Assembly (NCBI GenBank): GCA_021779435.1
Contig: JAJYAR010000018.1
Location: forward strand, 1-15,576
Direction of reading: 5' to 3'
Source: a bacterium
Lineage (GTDB): Bacteria > Verrucomicrobiota > Verrucomicrobiae > JAJYAR01
DNA: 15,576 bases
The translations under genes were made by a program, and so were the position numbers. Every line of letters starts with the position of its first letter. Position 1 is the first letter of the stretch. The notes beneath the pieces are model-generated. The model saw only the letters and a list, made by a program, of their open reading frames with translations. It was not told the origin of the DNA and did no database searches. This document shows positions 1-7,424 of this stretch, in pieces.

Positions 1-284
1 GCCAGCGCGCTGCCCAGGATACGGAACAGGTCCGCCCGCTCCTGAAGCGCGACGGGCAGCCGCGACTCGAGCCATTCCCCCAGACCGGGCGCGACAGCAC
101 GCACGCCCTCGTCCCGGTGGGGGCCCACTCCCGCGAGCGCAGACTCCAGCGACGGAGCGACGACAGCCACCCGGCGCCGCGGCACTTCCCGACCTCCGAC
201 AGCGCGGACGTTGCGCCGGCTCACTTCAAACGCGTGCAAACGCCACGAGGGCTTGCCTTCCGGATTTCTCTTCAGGGTTGCCAT
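1..284 (-). CDS. GspF/PilC-like inner-membrane platform protein, N-terminal part (runs off left edge)
   Basis: The frame is open from an ATG at 284 to the window edge, giving about 94 residues. It starts MATLKRNPEGKPSWRLHAFE. The last visible residues, around ERADLFRILGSAL, match in character the beginning of the first T2SSF domain, where a helix rich in L, F and R leads into the 'LATLLxAGxPL' region of GspF and PilC. The start is supported by a strong Shine-Dalgarno sequence, GGGAGGA, six bases upstream. The gene overlaps the end of the GspE-like ATPase by 13 bases. GspE followed by GspF is the usual order in type II secretion and type IV pilus loci, where GspF/PilC is the polytopic platform that the ATPase acts on. 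The N-terminal region is poorly conserved and the diagnostic membrane helices are outside the window, so the call leans on context. Confidence 0.55.
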   Translation of the reverse strand, partial: MATLKRNPEGKPSWRLHAFEVSRRNVRAVGGREVPRRRVAVVAPSLESALAGVGPHRDEGVRAVAPGLGEWLESRLPVALQERADLFRILGSAL

Positions 285-2473
285 GGAAAATCCTCCCACA
301 CCGGACGCCACTCGACGGCCTCGTCCAATGAAGTCTCCCCCCTGGTCGCCAGGCGCAGGGCGGCGCCGAACACATCGGGCAGGCCGTGTTTCTCGGACCA
401 CTCCGCAAATTCCCTGGCACGGGCCCGCCTCTCAACCAGCTGGGCCACCTCGTCGACCACCGGCAGCATTTCCACGGCCGCCACCCGGCCCCGGTATCCA
501 GCGCGGCACGACGGACAGCCGGCCGGGTTCGCCGACCAGAGCGATTCGGGAACTGCCAGGCCGCGCGAACGAAACAGCGCGGCATCCGCCTCCGACGGCT
601 CCCGCCGCACGCGGCACGCGGTGCAGAGCCGCCGCACGAGCCGCTGGCTGACCACCAGCGAGAGCGCCGAAGCCAGCGAATCCGCGTTCAATCCCATGTC
701 GATGAGGCGCTCGAGCGTCCGGGCGCAGGACATCGTGTGCAGCGTCGCAAAGACCACATGGCCGGTCAGGGCCTGCCTCACCGCCGTCTCCGCGGTGGCT
801 TCGTCCCTTATTTCCCCCAGCATTCCGGCGTCGGGGTCCTGCCTCAGGAAACCCTTCAACAGGGCCTCCCAGCCCACACCCCTGTGAGGATCGAGCTCGG
901 CCTGGTTAACCCCCTCCAGCTCGTACTCGACCGGATCCTCCATGGTCGTGATGTTCTTCTCCGGCGTGTTGATGGCGGCCAGCGTGGAGAACACGGTCGT
1001 CGTCTTTCCGGAGCCGGTCGGACCGCAGACCAGAATGAGGCCGAACGGGCGCGTGGCCGCGTGATGGAGCAGCCGCGCCTCGCGCTCGGGCATGATCTCA
1101 CCAAGCGCGGGGACGCAGCCTCGTCGGGGAAGGAACCGGATCGCCAGTTTCTGGCGCCGCCGGCGTATCGGGTAACAAGATACCCTTATGCTCACGATGT
1201 CGTTTCCGTGGCGCACGGTGCAGCCGCCGTCCTGCGGGATGAAGCGTTCGGCGGGGAGGCCCATCAGCTCCTTGGCGGCGCCCACCAGCGCCTGTCCGAA
1301 CTCGCCGTTCATCTCCAGCCATTCCTCCATGAGCCCGTCGACACGCGCCCTCACCCGCGCCCGCTCGAGCCCGGGCTCGAGGTGCAGGTCGCTCGCGCCG
1401 CAGCGAATCGCCGCCGACAGTTCGCGCAGAAAGACCTTCACCGGATCCCGGTCGTTTCGCCGGGGGTCGTATCGCTCGAGGTCGGCGATTTCGCGCTCCG
1501 TCAGCCGGATCACCCCCGCGGCCAAGGCGGAACCAGACGTCCCTTGCGGCTGCGGGTCGATGCTCAGTCGGACGCGCTGGGGCAGGGCGGCACGAACCGC
1601 CTCTCCCGGCATTCCGTCCGCCGCCCCATCGCTGAAGCCCGCGCCCGGAGTCAGCACAAAACGAAGCTGCCACCCGTCGCCGACGGCATCGAGCAACTGA
1701 TCCTCGAGACAGGGCTGGGGCAGCGAATCGCAGCCGATCCAGAGCGTCCGTCCCCGCTCGGACAGGATTGTGAAGGGCGCCGCCACCTCGTCGAGCCGCG
1801 GCAGGCGCAATTCCTCGGGCTGCCTCTGTGCAAGTCCCGTCGGATCGGCTACCGGGCCCCGGCGCATGAGCAGCCAGGCCGCGCCCTCGTACGGGGCAGG
1901 CAGCGCGGTCGTTGCCTCCCGGGCGGAGCCAAGCCACTCCCGCAACCTCACCCAGTCGTCGCGCTCATGAGGAAAATATTCGATCATGAACTGCGCCGCC
2001 GCAATCCGGCTCCCGGGCAGAATGAAGCGCTCCGGAAGCATCGTCCGGGGCGGCACCAGCAGCCCATCATCCCAGCGCGGACGCGGCGCCGCCGCCAGCA
2101 GAGGCGCGCATCGGGAGCGCTGGCTCCCGTACTCCTCCTCGGACAGCAACACCGGTTGAAAACACGGCAGCGGCAGGGGCGGCTTCGCTTGTGCGGGCCG
2201 GCAATGTCCGAGGACCAGCGCAGGGCCCACATGCCCCACAGGAACCCAGGGCTCGCTCTCGCCAGTGATCTTCCAGCCCAGCCAGTCGGCCCACCGGAGG
2301 TACCAAGCGAGCGCGTCCGTATTCACCGATTCAGTCGCAAGGCGGACGGGGTAGACAAGCCCCATCGCCGACGATCGACCCGCGCTGGTTCCGCTCGGAA
2401 GGACTTCCGACAGAGGCACACGAGGCGCGGGGCCCAGCAGCGGCGGCTGGGGACTGGACGATGCGTGTTTCAT
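272..2473 (-). CDS. GspE/PilB-type assembly ATPase with long N-terminal region
   Basis: This 733-residue hexameric-type secretion/pilus ATPase should power subunit assembly from the cytoplasmic face of the inner membrane. Visible motifs: ASDLHLEP at about 360-367, Walker A GPTGSGKT at 484-491, Asp box MEDPVEYE at about 511-518, Walker B region with LGEIRD at 552-557, His box GHVVFATLHT at 571-580, and a zinc-type tetracysteine pair CTAC (617-620) and CPSC (653-656) followed by GYRGR, as in GspE and PilB. About 340 residues precede the conserved N2 domain, clearly more than usual. Residues about 240-275 look like the end of a MshEN/T2SSE_N domain; the first 200 are unrecognised. The ATG at 2473 overlaps the previous stop as ATGA. 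An upstream in-frame extension to 2662 exists but only shadows the preceding gene. It has no clear Shine-Dalgarno, so translation probably depends on coupling. Confidence 0.93.
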   Translation of the reverse strand: MKHASSSPQPPLLGPAPRVPLSEVLPSGTSAGRSSAMGLVYPVRLATESVNTDALAWYLRWADWLGWKITGESEPWVPVGHVGPALVLGHCRPAQAKPPLPLPCFQPVLLSEEEYGSQRSRCAPLLAAAPRPRWDDGLLVPPRTMLPERFILPGSRIAAAQFMIEYFPHERDDWVRLREWLGSAREATTALPAPYEGAAWLLMRRGPVADPTGLAQRQPEELRLPRLDEVAAPFTILSERGRTLWIGCDSLPQPCLEDQLLDAVGDGWQLRFVLTPGAGFSDGAADGMPGEAVRAALPQRVRLSIDPQPQGTSGSALAAGVIRLTEREIADLERYDPRRNDRDPVKVFLRELSAAIRCGASDLHLEPGLERARVRARVDGLMEEWLEMNGEFGQALVGAAKELMGLPAERFIPQDGGCTVRHGNDIVSIRVSCYPIRRRRQKLAIRFLPRRGCVPALGEIMPEREARLLHHAATRPFGLILVCGPTGSGKTTTVFSTLAAINTPEKNITTMEDPVEYELEGVNQAELDPHRGVGWEALLKGFLRQDPDAGMLGEIRDEATAETAVRQALTGHVVFATLHTMSCARTLERLIDMGLNADSLASALSLVVSQRLVRRLCTACRVRREPSEADAALFRSRGLAVPESLWSANPAGCPSCRAGYRGRVAAVEMLPVVDEVAQLVERRARAREFAEWSEKHGLPDVFGAALRLATRGETSLDEAVEWRPVWEDFPWQP
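291..297 (-). promoter_or_regulatory. Shine-Dalgarno site of the GspF-like gene
   Basis: On the minus strand GGGAGGA is followed by six bases (TTTTCC) and the ATG at 284. It is one of only two clear ribosome binding sites in the operon. It lies inside the end of the upstream ATPase gene and fixes the start of the platform gene. Confidence 0.7.
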
Positions 2474-2985
2474 CGGGTGCAAAAGAAGGACGGGAGCGGA
2501 ATGAACACCTCTACCGGCGCACTCGCCTCGTCGGTTGGGGCACGCGCCACCAGCACGACGGCGTTTGCCCTCACGGCTTTGAGCTGGATGAGATGAGAGG
2601 CCCATGGCGCGCCCTCCGGCGGCCGCAACGCCTGTCCCGGGACGTACACGCGGTTTTCCCAAACGAGAAAATCTTCCCCGGCGGGATCGCGCACGACTCC
2701 CTGAATCCTGGAGCGCGCAAATTCAACCAGGCCCTTGAGCGAAGCAGGGGCCGGTCGGTTCACAGGATTCTGCGCCTCAGCTCCAGTTCCCGACGGCTGC
2801 AACGGATTTCGTGGAAGTTCGACGGGGTCGGGCTTTTTCAACGCGTCGGGCGTCAGCGCGTCCCAGTCGACCGAATCCGCCGCCGCCAGCGCGCGGCCCA
2901 GCGTCAACGCGAGCAGCGCCATGACAAACACACGGCGTGCAAAAGCCGGAGACCGGTGTGAATGGGCTCGGGGACTAATTTTCAT
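2470..2985 (-). CDS. PilP/GspC-HR-like periplasmic or lipid-anchored-type alignment protein
   Basis: A 171-residue protein with an N-terminal hydrophobic segment (VMALLALTLGRALAAA, about residues 21-36) that reads as a signal peptide or anchor. A proline-rich linker (about 45-80) follows. A small C-terminal domain begins at about residue 93 with IQGVVRDPAGEDFLVWENRV and VYVPGQAL. This 'GVVRD...vYxxGxxL' pattern resembles the beta-rich homology region of PilP and GspC, which links the inner-membrane PilN/PilO (GspL/GspM) complex to the secretin. No lipobox cysteine is visible. It sits exactly where PilP normally sits, after the PilO-like gene, with ATGA overlaps at both ends. Family assignment is by pattern and position; sequence identity to any named PilP is not obvious. 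Confidence 0.6.
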   Translation of the reverse strand: MKISPRAHSHRSPAFARRVFVMALLALTLGRALAAADSVDWDALTPDALKKPDPVELPRNPLQPSGTGAEAQNPVNRPAPASLKGLVEFARSRIQGVVRDPAGEDFLVWENRVYVPGQALRPPEGAPWASHLIQLKAVRANAVVLVARAPTDEASAPVEVFIPLPSFFCTR

Positions 2986-3557
2986 CGCGTGGCCCTTTCC
3001 TCGTTCGTCTTGGGCAGCGGCTGCGCAAGCGCCAGGCGCACGGAAACGCCCTTTCCGGTGCCCGCTGCGATTTCACAGAACTCGACGCGGGCATAGGGAT
3101 ACAGGGCTTCCGCCTCTCCGAGCCAGGTCAACAGGGCGTTGAGATTTTCGCCGCTGGCCCTCAGATTCACGCGCTGAACAAGCACCGGGCGTCCGGCCAC
3201 AAGCAGCGACACCGGCTCGGGCGTCGTCACCTGGTCCGTGATCAATCCCAATTTCCGCTGGGCAAGCTCTTCGAGGATCGTGCGCATGCCCGCACCCGGG
3301 GACCGGACCGGACCCGGACCGACCAGGTGCGGCTGCCAGGCATTCAGAAAGCGCACAATCGGAGGATGCGCAGCCCGCTGCCGGGCGACTCGTGATTTCT
3401 CCGCGGAAAGGCGCTCCACGGACGCCGCCCGGCGCTCCTCAAGCGCGACCCCTCGCGCTCGCTCCCGTTGCCGCCATCCCAGCATCGCTAGGCCACCCGC
3501 AGTCAGCACCACGAGCAAGAGACCGAGCACGGCCAGCGTGAGTTTGAAGTGGTTCAC
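2982..3557 (-). CDS. PilO/GspM-like bitopic inner-membrane protein
   Basis: A 191-residue protein starting at GTG 3557. It has one membrane helix at about residues 5-27 (LTLAVLGLLLVVLTAGGLAM). A charged, Arg/Glu-rich segment (28-62) of likely coiled coil follows, and then a periplasmic domain (about 85-185) of ferredoxin-like size. This is the architecture of PilO and GspM, which pair with PilN/GspL to form the inner-membrane alignment complex. The GTG is preferred over an upstream ATG at 3602 for two reasons. GTGA overlaps the previous stop in the same style as neighbouring junctions, and GGAGG lies six bases upstream. The ATG would add 15 hydrophilic residues and overlap the neighbour by 49 bases. 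Confidence 0.7.
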   Translation of the reverse strand: MNHFKLTLAVLGLLLVVLTAGGLAMLGWRQRERARGVALEERRAASVERLSAEKSRVARQRAAHPPIVRFLNAWQPHLVGPGPVRSPGAGMRTILEELAQRKLGLITDQVTTPEPVSLLVAGRPVLVQRVNLRASGENLNALLTWLGEAEALYPYARVEFCEIAAGTGKGVSVRLALAQPLPKTNEERATR

Positions 3558-5044
3558 GCCTTTCCTCCCCCACCCGTCATCACAGGCATGATCAGTCTCC
3601 AACGATAGCTCCTGCCCCGGCCGCCCTGGATCGGCGCAGCCCGCTCCCCAATCTGGAAATCCAGTCCGAGGACTGCCCTCTCCAGCGCACGGGTCGTCGC
3701 AATCTGCGCGTCGTCTCCACCCAGGAGCACAAATTCCAGCGACATCTGGGGGCTGCTTTCATCGAGGCGCGCCGACACTGATTCCAGCGCAACGCCCGGC
3801 GGCAGGTTTTCCAGGATTCGGGTCATGAGTCGTTGGGCGTGATAATTGGTCCCGATCCAGGACCGCATCTCTTCGGCCTGACCCAACTGGGTTCGCATTC
3901 CCTCGCTTTCGAGCCTGAGCGCCGCCATCTGTCCTTCGCTCTCGCGGAGCGCGCGACGCGCCGCATCCGCATCGAACCTGGCGCCAACTGCCGCACAACT
4001 GCCCGCGACGAGGGCCACGGCGAGCGCGACCTCCGCCGCCAGCCCCGTCCAGATCCACCTCCGCCATGCATGCGGCAAGGCACGTCGTTCCGCTTTTAGT
4101 CCGGGATTCAAATCGTGGGCCACAAGGCCCGAAAGCGCCGCCATCACTGCATCCGTGGCCATGGCATCACCGGTCTCGGCCTCCAACGGGCAGGGCTGTG
4201 CTGCACCCAGTGTCTCAAGGAGCTCTCCGGGGCCCAGGTACCGCACCGGCCTGTCTCCGTTGTCCTTCAAAAATCGCGCCATGTCCCGCGGCACTTCGGC
4301 CGGCCTCGACGAGGCTTGCCGGGGGACTGGATTCCCCTCTCTGCCCTGTCGCCCGACGGTGAGCAGGTCTCCGTCATAAGCGTTCACGAGAAGCACACTC
4401 ATCCCATCGGTTATAAGCAGATCGCTTTCGAGCGAGTGCTCCCGATGTCCGGCCATCCAGTGTTCGAGTTGCGAAGCGACGCCGAGCCTCACTGCAGCCA
4501 CGCCCAGCCCGGCCTCGCGCACCTCGGCCAGCACCTCGTCCACCTCTTTGCGCCGACAGGAGAAGACCACGGAGCGGTCGAGCACTGGATGATCCACGGC
4601 GGCGTAGACGTGGTCGGGCTTTGCCTGCGACACTAGGAATTCGGGCTCGTCCCTGAGCAGGCGGAATCGCTCGAAAGCATCCTCTCCAGGCTGTCGTGCG
4701 GTTCGCGATGCGATCTGCGCCTGCCAACCGAGCGTCATCACCACCACCACCCACTCGGCGCCCGCGGCGTCCGCCTCCGCGGCGAGTGCACGCGCGAGGT
4801 CGCCTTTCTCGCGCAGCGCAAATTGCCGGCTCTCGCCTAGTTTGCGCGCCTGCCCGTCTTCGAAACGTACACGCAGAGTCGCCGCGCGATCACGCGCCAC
4901 CGCCAACACCAGCACGGCGCATCCCGCCAATCGCTCCGCCAACGGAACGGTCGCATCGGCGGCGCGCGGCCGGTAGGCGGCGCCACTGAGCAATTCCGCA
5001 AGGGGGCCAGCCACCCCCCGCACTGCATCGCGAAACCGCTTCAT
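3554..5044 (-). CDS. PilM-PilN fusion (GspL-like) inner-membrane protein
   Basis: A 496-residue protein that looks like a cytoplasmic PilM/GspL actin-like domain (about 1-300) joined to PilN. At the junction the sequence AHDLNPGLKAERR (309-321) resembles the 'INLLP' segment of PilN that docks into PilM. A single membrane helix follows at about 331-354 (WTGLAAEVALAVALVAGSCA). Next come a coiled-coil-like segment (356-398) and a periplasmic domain starting with LMTRILENLPPGVALESVS (406-424), typical of PilN ('L...LP.gv.L.s.s'). GspL of type II secretion has the same one-chain layout. The phosphate-binding motifs of an actin fold are not obvious, so the N-terminal half may not bind nucleotide. 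The start at 5044 is chosen for the ATGA overlap; an 18-residue upstream extension is an overlap artefact. The PilO-like partner follows directly. Confidence 0.75.
   Translation of the reverse strand: MKRFRDAVRGVAGPLAELLSGAAYRPRAADATVPLAERLAGCAVLVLAVARDRAATLRVRFEDGQARKLGESRQFALREKGDLARALAAEADAAGAEWVVVVMTLGWQAQIASRTARQPGEDAFERFRLLRDEPEFLVSQAKPDHVYAAVDHPVLDRSVVFSCRRKEVDEVLAEVREAGLGVAAVRLGVASQLEHWMAGHREHSLESDLLITDGMSVLLVNAYDGDLLTVGRQGREGNPVPRQASSRPAEVPRDMARFLKDNGDRPVRYLGPGELLETLGAAQPCPLEAETGDAMATDAVMAALSGLVAHDLNPGLKAERRALPHAWRRWIWTGLAAEVALAVALVAGSCAAVGARFDADAARRALRESEGQMAALRLESEGMRTQLGQAEEMRSWIGTNYHAQRLMTRILENLPPGVALESVSARLDESSPQMSLEFVLLGGDDAQIATTRALERAVLGLDFQIGERAAPIQGGRGRSYRWRLIMPVMTGGGGKA
3564..3568 (-). 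promoter_or_regulatory. Shine-Dalgarno site deciding the GTG start of the PilO-like gene
   Basis: On the minus strand GGAGG is followed by AAAGGC and then the GTG at 3557. The spacing of six bases supports this start against the in-frame ATG at 3602. Confidence 0.6.
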
Positions 5045-6066
5045 GGCACCGCCGGAAGCAGCCCGCTCGCAACACGCTCGCGGTGACTGTCCTCCCATTG
5101 AATCATTCCGTTGCGCCTGCCCTCCGCCAGTTCCTGCCGAAGGCCCACCCAGTTTCCCTGCCGCACCAACCGCTCCATCGCAGGCAGGCGCTCGCCGCGA
5201 TGTCGAAACAGCATCACCTCGAACACAGGAACCAGGCCGTCAAATCCCGGCAGCAACCTCTGAAGCACGATCGCCTCAAGACAGGCGGCGAGCGACTCCC
5301 TCGCGCCAAGGTCCTCCATTCCGGGGTTGATCACGGCGAGGTAACGCTGGGGCACGGTCGGAGCGGTGAACGCATGCATCGACGCAATCACCAGATGCCC
5401 CGAGAGCGCGGCCGACAGGGCCGTCTCCGCGGCGGCACTCTCACGAACCTCCTGCACCGCGATCACATCGGGGTTCATCTGAAGCGCCAGTTCCAGACCT
5501 TCGGCGTATCCGGCAACGCTCGTACCGAGTTCTCGCTGAATGAACAGCGTATGTTCGTCGTCGGAATGCACGATCTCCACGGGATCTTCGATTGTGACAA
5601 TCTTGCCGCCGCCCGCTTCGCGCCGGCTGTCGAGAAGCGACGCCACCGTCGTGGACTTCCCCGAGCCGGTTGGCCCGCCCACGAGCACCAGTCCGCCCCG
5701 CAGTCCAAGGAAATACTCCTTGAGCCCCTCCGGCAGCCGCAGCTCCTCCGCGCTTGAGACACGCGCTGCAAGCGGCCGCAGCGACAGCGAGGCGCCCCCC
5801 GCATGCGCAGCGAGCGTTGCCCGGTAACGCCGCCCGGACGCCTGCAGGACGATCGACGCCCCCGCGCCACTCCCTCCCTGATGCGCCGTAAAATGCTCGG
5901 CAATGGTGGCGTGCCAAAGCCGCGCCAAAGGCTCTAGCCGGCTCACCGCAAGGCGCGTGTTGCGGCGCACCGCCACACGGCCGTCCGATACCAGCGTGAC
6001 ATCGGTCGTGCCGGGCTGCCGGGTGACCTCCTCGAGAAATTCGAAAAGCGGAAAGGTCGTGCTCAT
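5041..6066 (-). CDS. Divergent PilT-like ATPase (possible retraction motor)
   Basis: A 341-residue protein, the length of PilT/PilU and much shorter than GspE/PilB. It shows Walker A GPTGSGKS at 131-138, Asp box TIEDPVE at 158-164, then IQRELGT at 176-182, as in PilT. The His-box equivalent is GHLVIASMHA at 223-232. It has no tetracysteine zinc motif, which also fits PilT. The Walker B region is unusual: the family pattern of roughly 'PDVILVGEMRD' reads PDVIAVQEVRE (199-209), so the glycine before the catalytic Glu is Gln and the final Asp is Glu. The PilT C-terminal 'AIRNLIRE' segment is replaced by something like AMERLVRQGN (296-305). It should couple ATP use to filament dynamics, but these changes leave activity open. 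It has ATGA overlaps on both sides. Confidence 0.85.
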   Translation of the reverse strand: MSTTFPLFEFLEEVTRQPGTTDVTLVSDGRVAVRRNTRLAVSRLEPLARLWHATIAEHFTAHQGGSGAGASIVLQASGRRYRATLAAHAGGASLSLRPLAARVSSAEELRLPEGLKEYFLGLRGGLVLVGGPTGSGKSTTVASLLDSRREAGGGKIVTIEDPVEIVHSDDEHTLFIQRELGTSVAGYAEGLELALQMNPDVIAVQEVRESAAAETALSAALSGHLVIASMHAFTAPTVPQRYLAVINPGMEDLGARESLAACLEAIVLQRLLPGFDGLVPVFEVMLFRHRGERLPAMERLVRQGNWVGLRQELAEGRRNGMIQWEDSHRERVASGLLPAVP

Positions 6067-7424
6067 GGCGACAGAGAGAGGCTCAACACCGGTCCCGAGC
6101 TCATCAGCGCGCCATCCCGGGCTGAGACGCGCCCCACCCGTCCCAGCTCCGGCCGCTCGGGCACGGCAAATTCAAAGTTCCCCGCAACATAGGCGTCCGA
6201 AAGAAATTCGGGACCAGAGACAAGCTCCGGAGGCTCCATCTTGAGCCTCGTCCGGCTCAACACCCACGATCCGCCCGCTGCCACACAGCCGCCGCCCGCC
6301 AGCGGTTCGGCCGTGACCCGGGTCTGATCACCCCAAAGCGCTGCCTGGGCAGGTTGAAAGAAGGCAGCCAGATCACTTGCACCGCCGACGCCGCCCAGCG
6401 AACAGGCGATCCCCGGCAACACGACTCCCGCACCGGAACCAAACAGACCGGTCACTGTCCGCGGCCACGCGACCCTGGCGTCCGCCGAGCCCAAGCGCAC
6501 CGCGAGATAGGCGGGCATGTCGACCGCCACCACCTCTCCCGAGGGAATCTCCACGCCACCCCAAACCAGCACCGGCGCCCCAAGGTCGATCCCCATCCCA
6601 AAAACCACGACGTCGCTGGGTTCATAGACCCGCGCACGTCCTCCAGGCTCTGTCACCGTCCATCGGATACGTCCGTCCGGAAGCGTCTCGGCGGCCTGCC
6701 CGGCTTCTCCATTTCCCGGATATTCGGCCCAGGCGCTCCCGCGAAATCCCTGTGCGAGCTCGATCGCGGTTGCGTCGACAACCGCCCGCCCCTCGCCTGT
6801 CGACGTCCTGCCGTCGGCCCCCCCGACGATGCGGACCCGCATGCCCTGGGCGGAAACGGCGCTCACAGGGAAAGTCGCCACGCCGCCAGCCGAGGACGGG
6901 AAAAGCGTGGAGGCCGCGACGTGCACCCCATTGGCCGGCTCCACCACGGGAGGGTCCAGGACCACGGGAAGCTCCGGCAAAGCCGATGGTGTCGCCGGGG
7001 GCAGCGCCCCACCCGCTGCCAGCTCCCAGCCGGCCCCTCCGATGCGCCCCGGCTCGGATCCGGGAGGAGCCTTCAGCGCGCTCAACCGCACCGCACCCAG
7101 CGTTTCCGCTCCGGCCTGGCGCTCCACAACCGCCGCGCTCGCAGGCGGGATAGCCGCATTGCCCGAACTCTGCAGCCCGGCAGCCCGGCTTGGATCGAGC
7201 CCCGCAGCGAGCGCCTGATCCTGCATCGAGCGCCAGGTATCCTTGCGCGAACGTTCGCCAGTGCGGTGTTGAAGTTTCGAAAGGGCGCCCGTCGCAGCCA
7301 GCAGCGGACCCAGGACCACCGCAAGGACGACGATCACCACGAGAACCTCGGCCAGCGTGTAGGCACGGGCGCCTGTCGGCATCGCCCCGCGGGATCGCGT
7401 GAAACATGGGTGTGCTCGTTTCAT
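6063..7424 (-). CDS. Large pilin-like protein with atypical prepilin cleavage site
   Basis: A 453-residue protein with a 21-residue basic leader and then YTLAEVLVVIVVLAVVLGPL, a type IV pilin N-terminal helix with Glu at +5 (residue 26). The residue before the expected cleavage point is Ala rather than the usual Gly (GARA/YTLAE), and +1 is Tyr rather than Phe. The remaining 400 or so residues are rich in Gly, Ala, Val and Pro and have no domain I recognise; they are far longer than a normal pilin or pseudopilin. It is probably a minor, tip-located subunit or adhesin-like component. The ATG at 7424 overlaps the previous stop as ATGA. A longer in-frame start at 7625 is only the shadow of the neighbouring gene. 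Confidence 0.75.
   Translation of the reverse strand: MKRAHPCFTRSRGAMPTGARAYTLAEVLVVIVVLAVVLGPLLAATGALSKLQHRTGERSRKDTWRSMQDQALAAGLDPSRAAGLQSSGNAAIPPASAAVVERQAGAETLGAVRLSALKAPPGSEPGRIGGAGWELAAGGALPPATPSALPELPVVLDPPVVEPANGVHVAASTLFPSSAGGVATFPVSAVSAQGMRVRIVGGADGRTSTGEGRAVVDATAIELAQGFRGSAWAEYPGNGEAGQAAETLPDGRIRWTVTEPGGRARVYEPSDVVVFGMGIDLGAPVLVWGGVEIPSGEVVAVDMPAYLAVRLGSADARVAWPRTVTGLFGSGAGVVLPGIACSLGGVGGASDLAAFFQPAQAALWGDQTRVTAEPLAGGGCVAAGGSWVLSRTRLKMEPPELVSGPEFLSDAYVAGNFEFAVPERPELGRVGRVSARDGALMSSGPVLSLSLSP

Noticed and set aside
386..2596. Very long plus-strand open frame (736 codons) opposite the assembly ATPase
   Set aside because: It is an antisense shadow in high-GC DNA: rich in Arg, Gln, His and Pro with no domain, while the minus strand carries every GspE motif.
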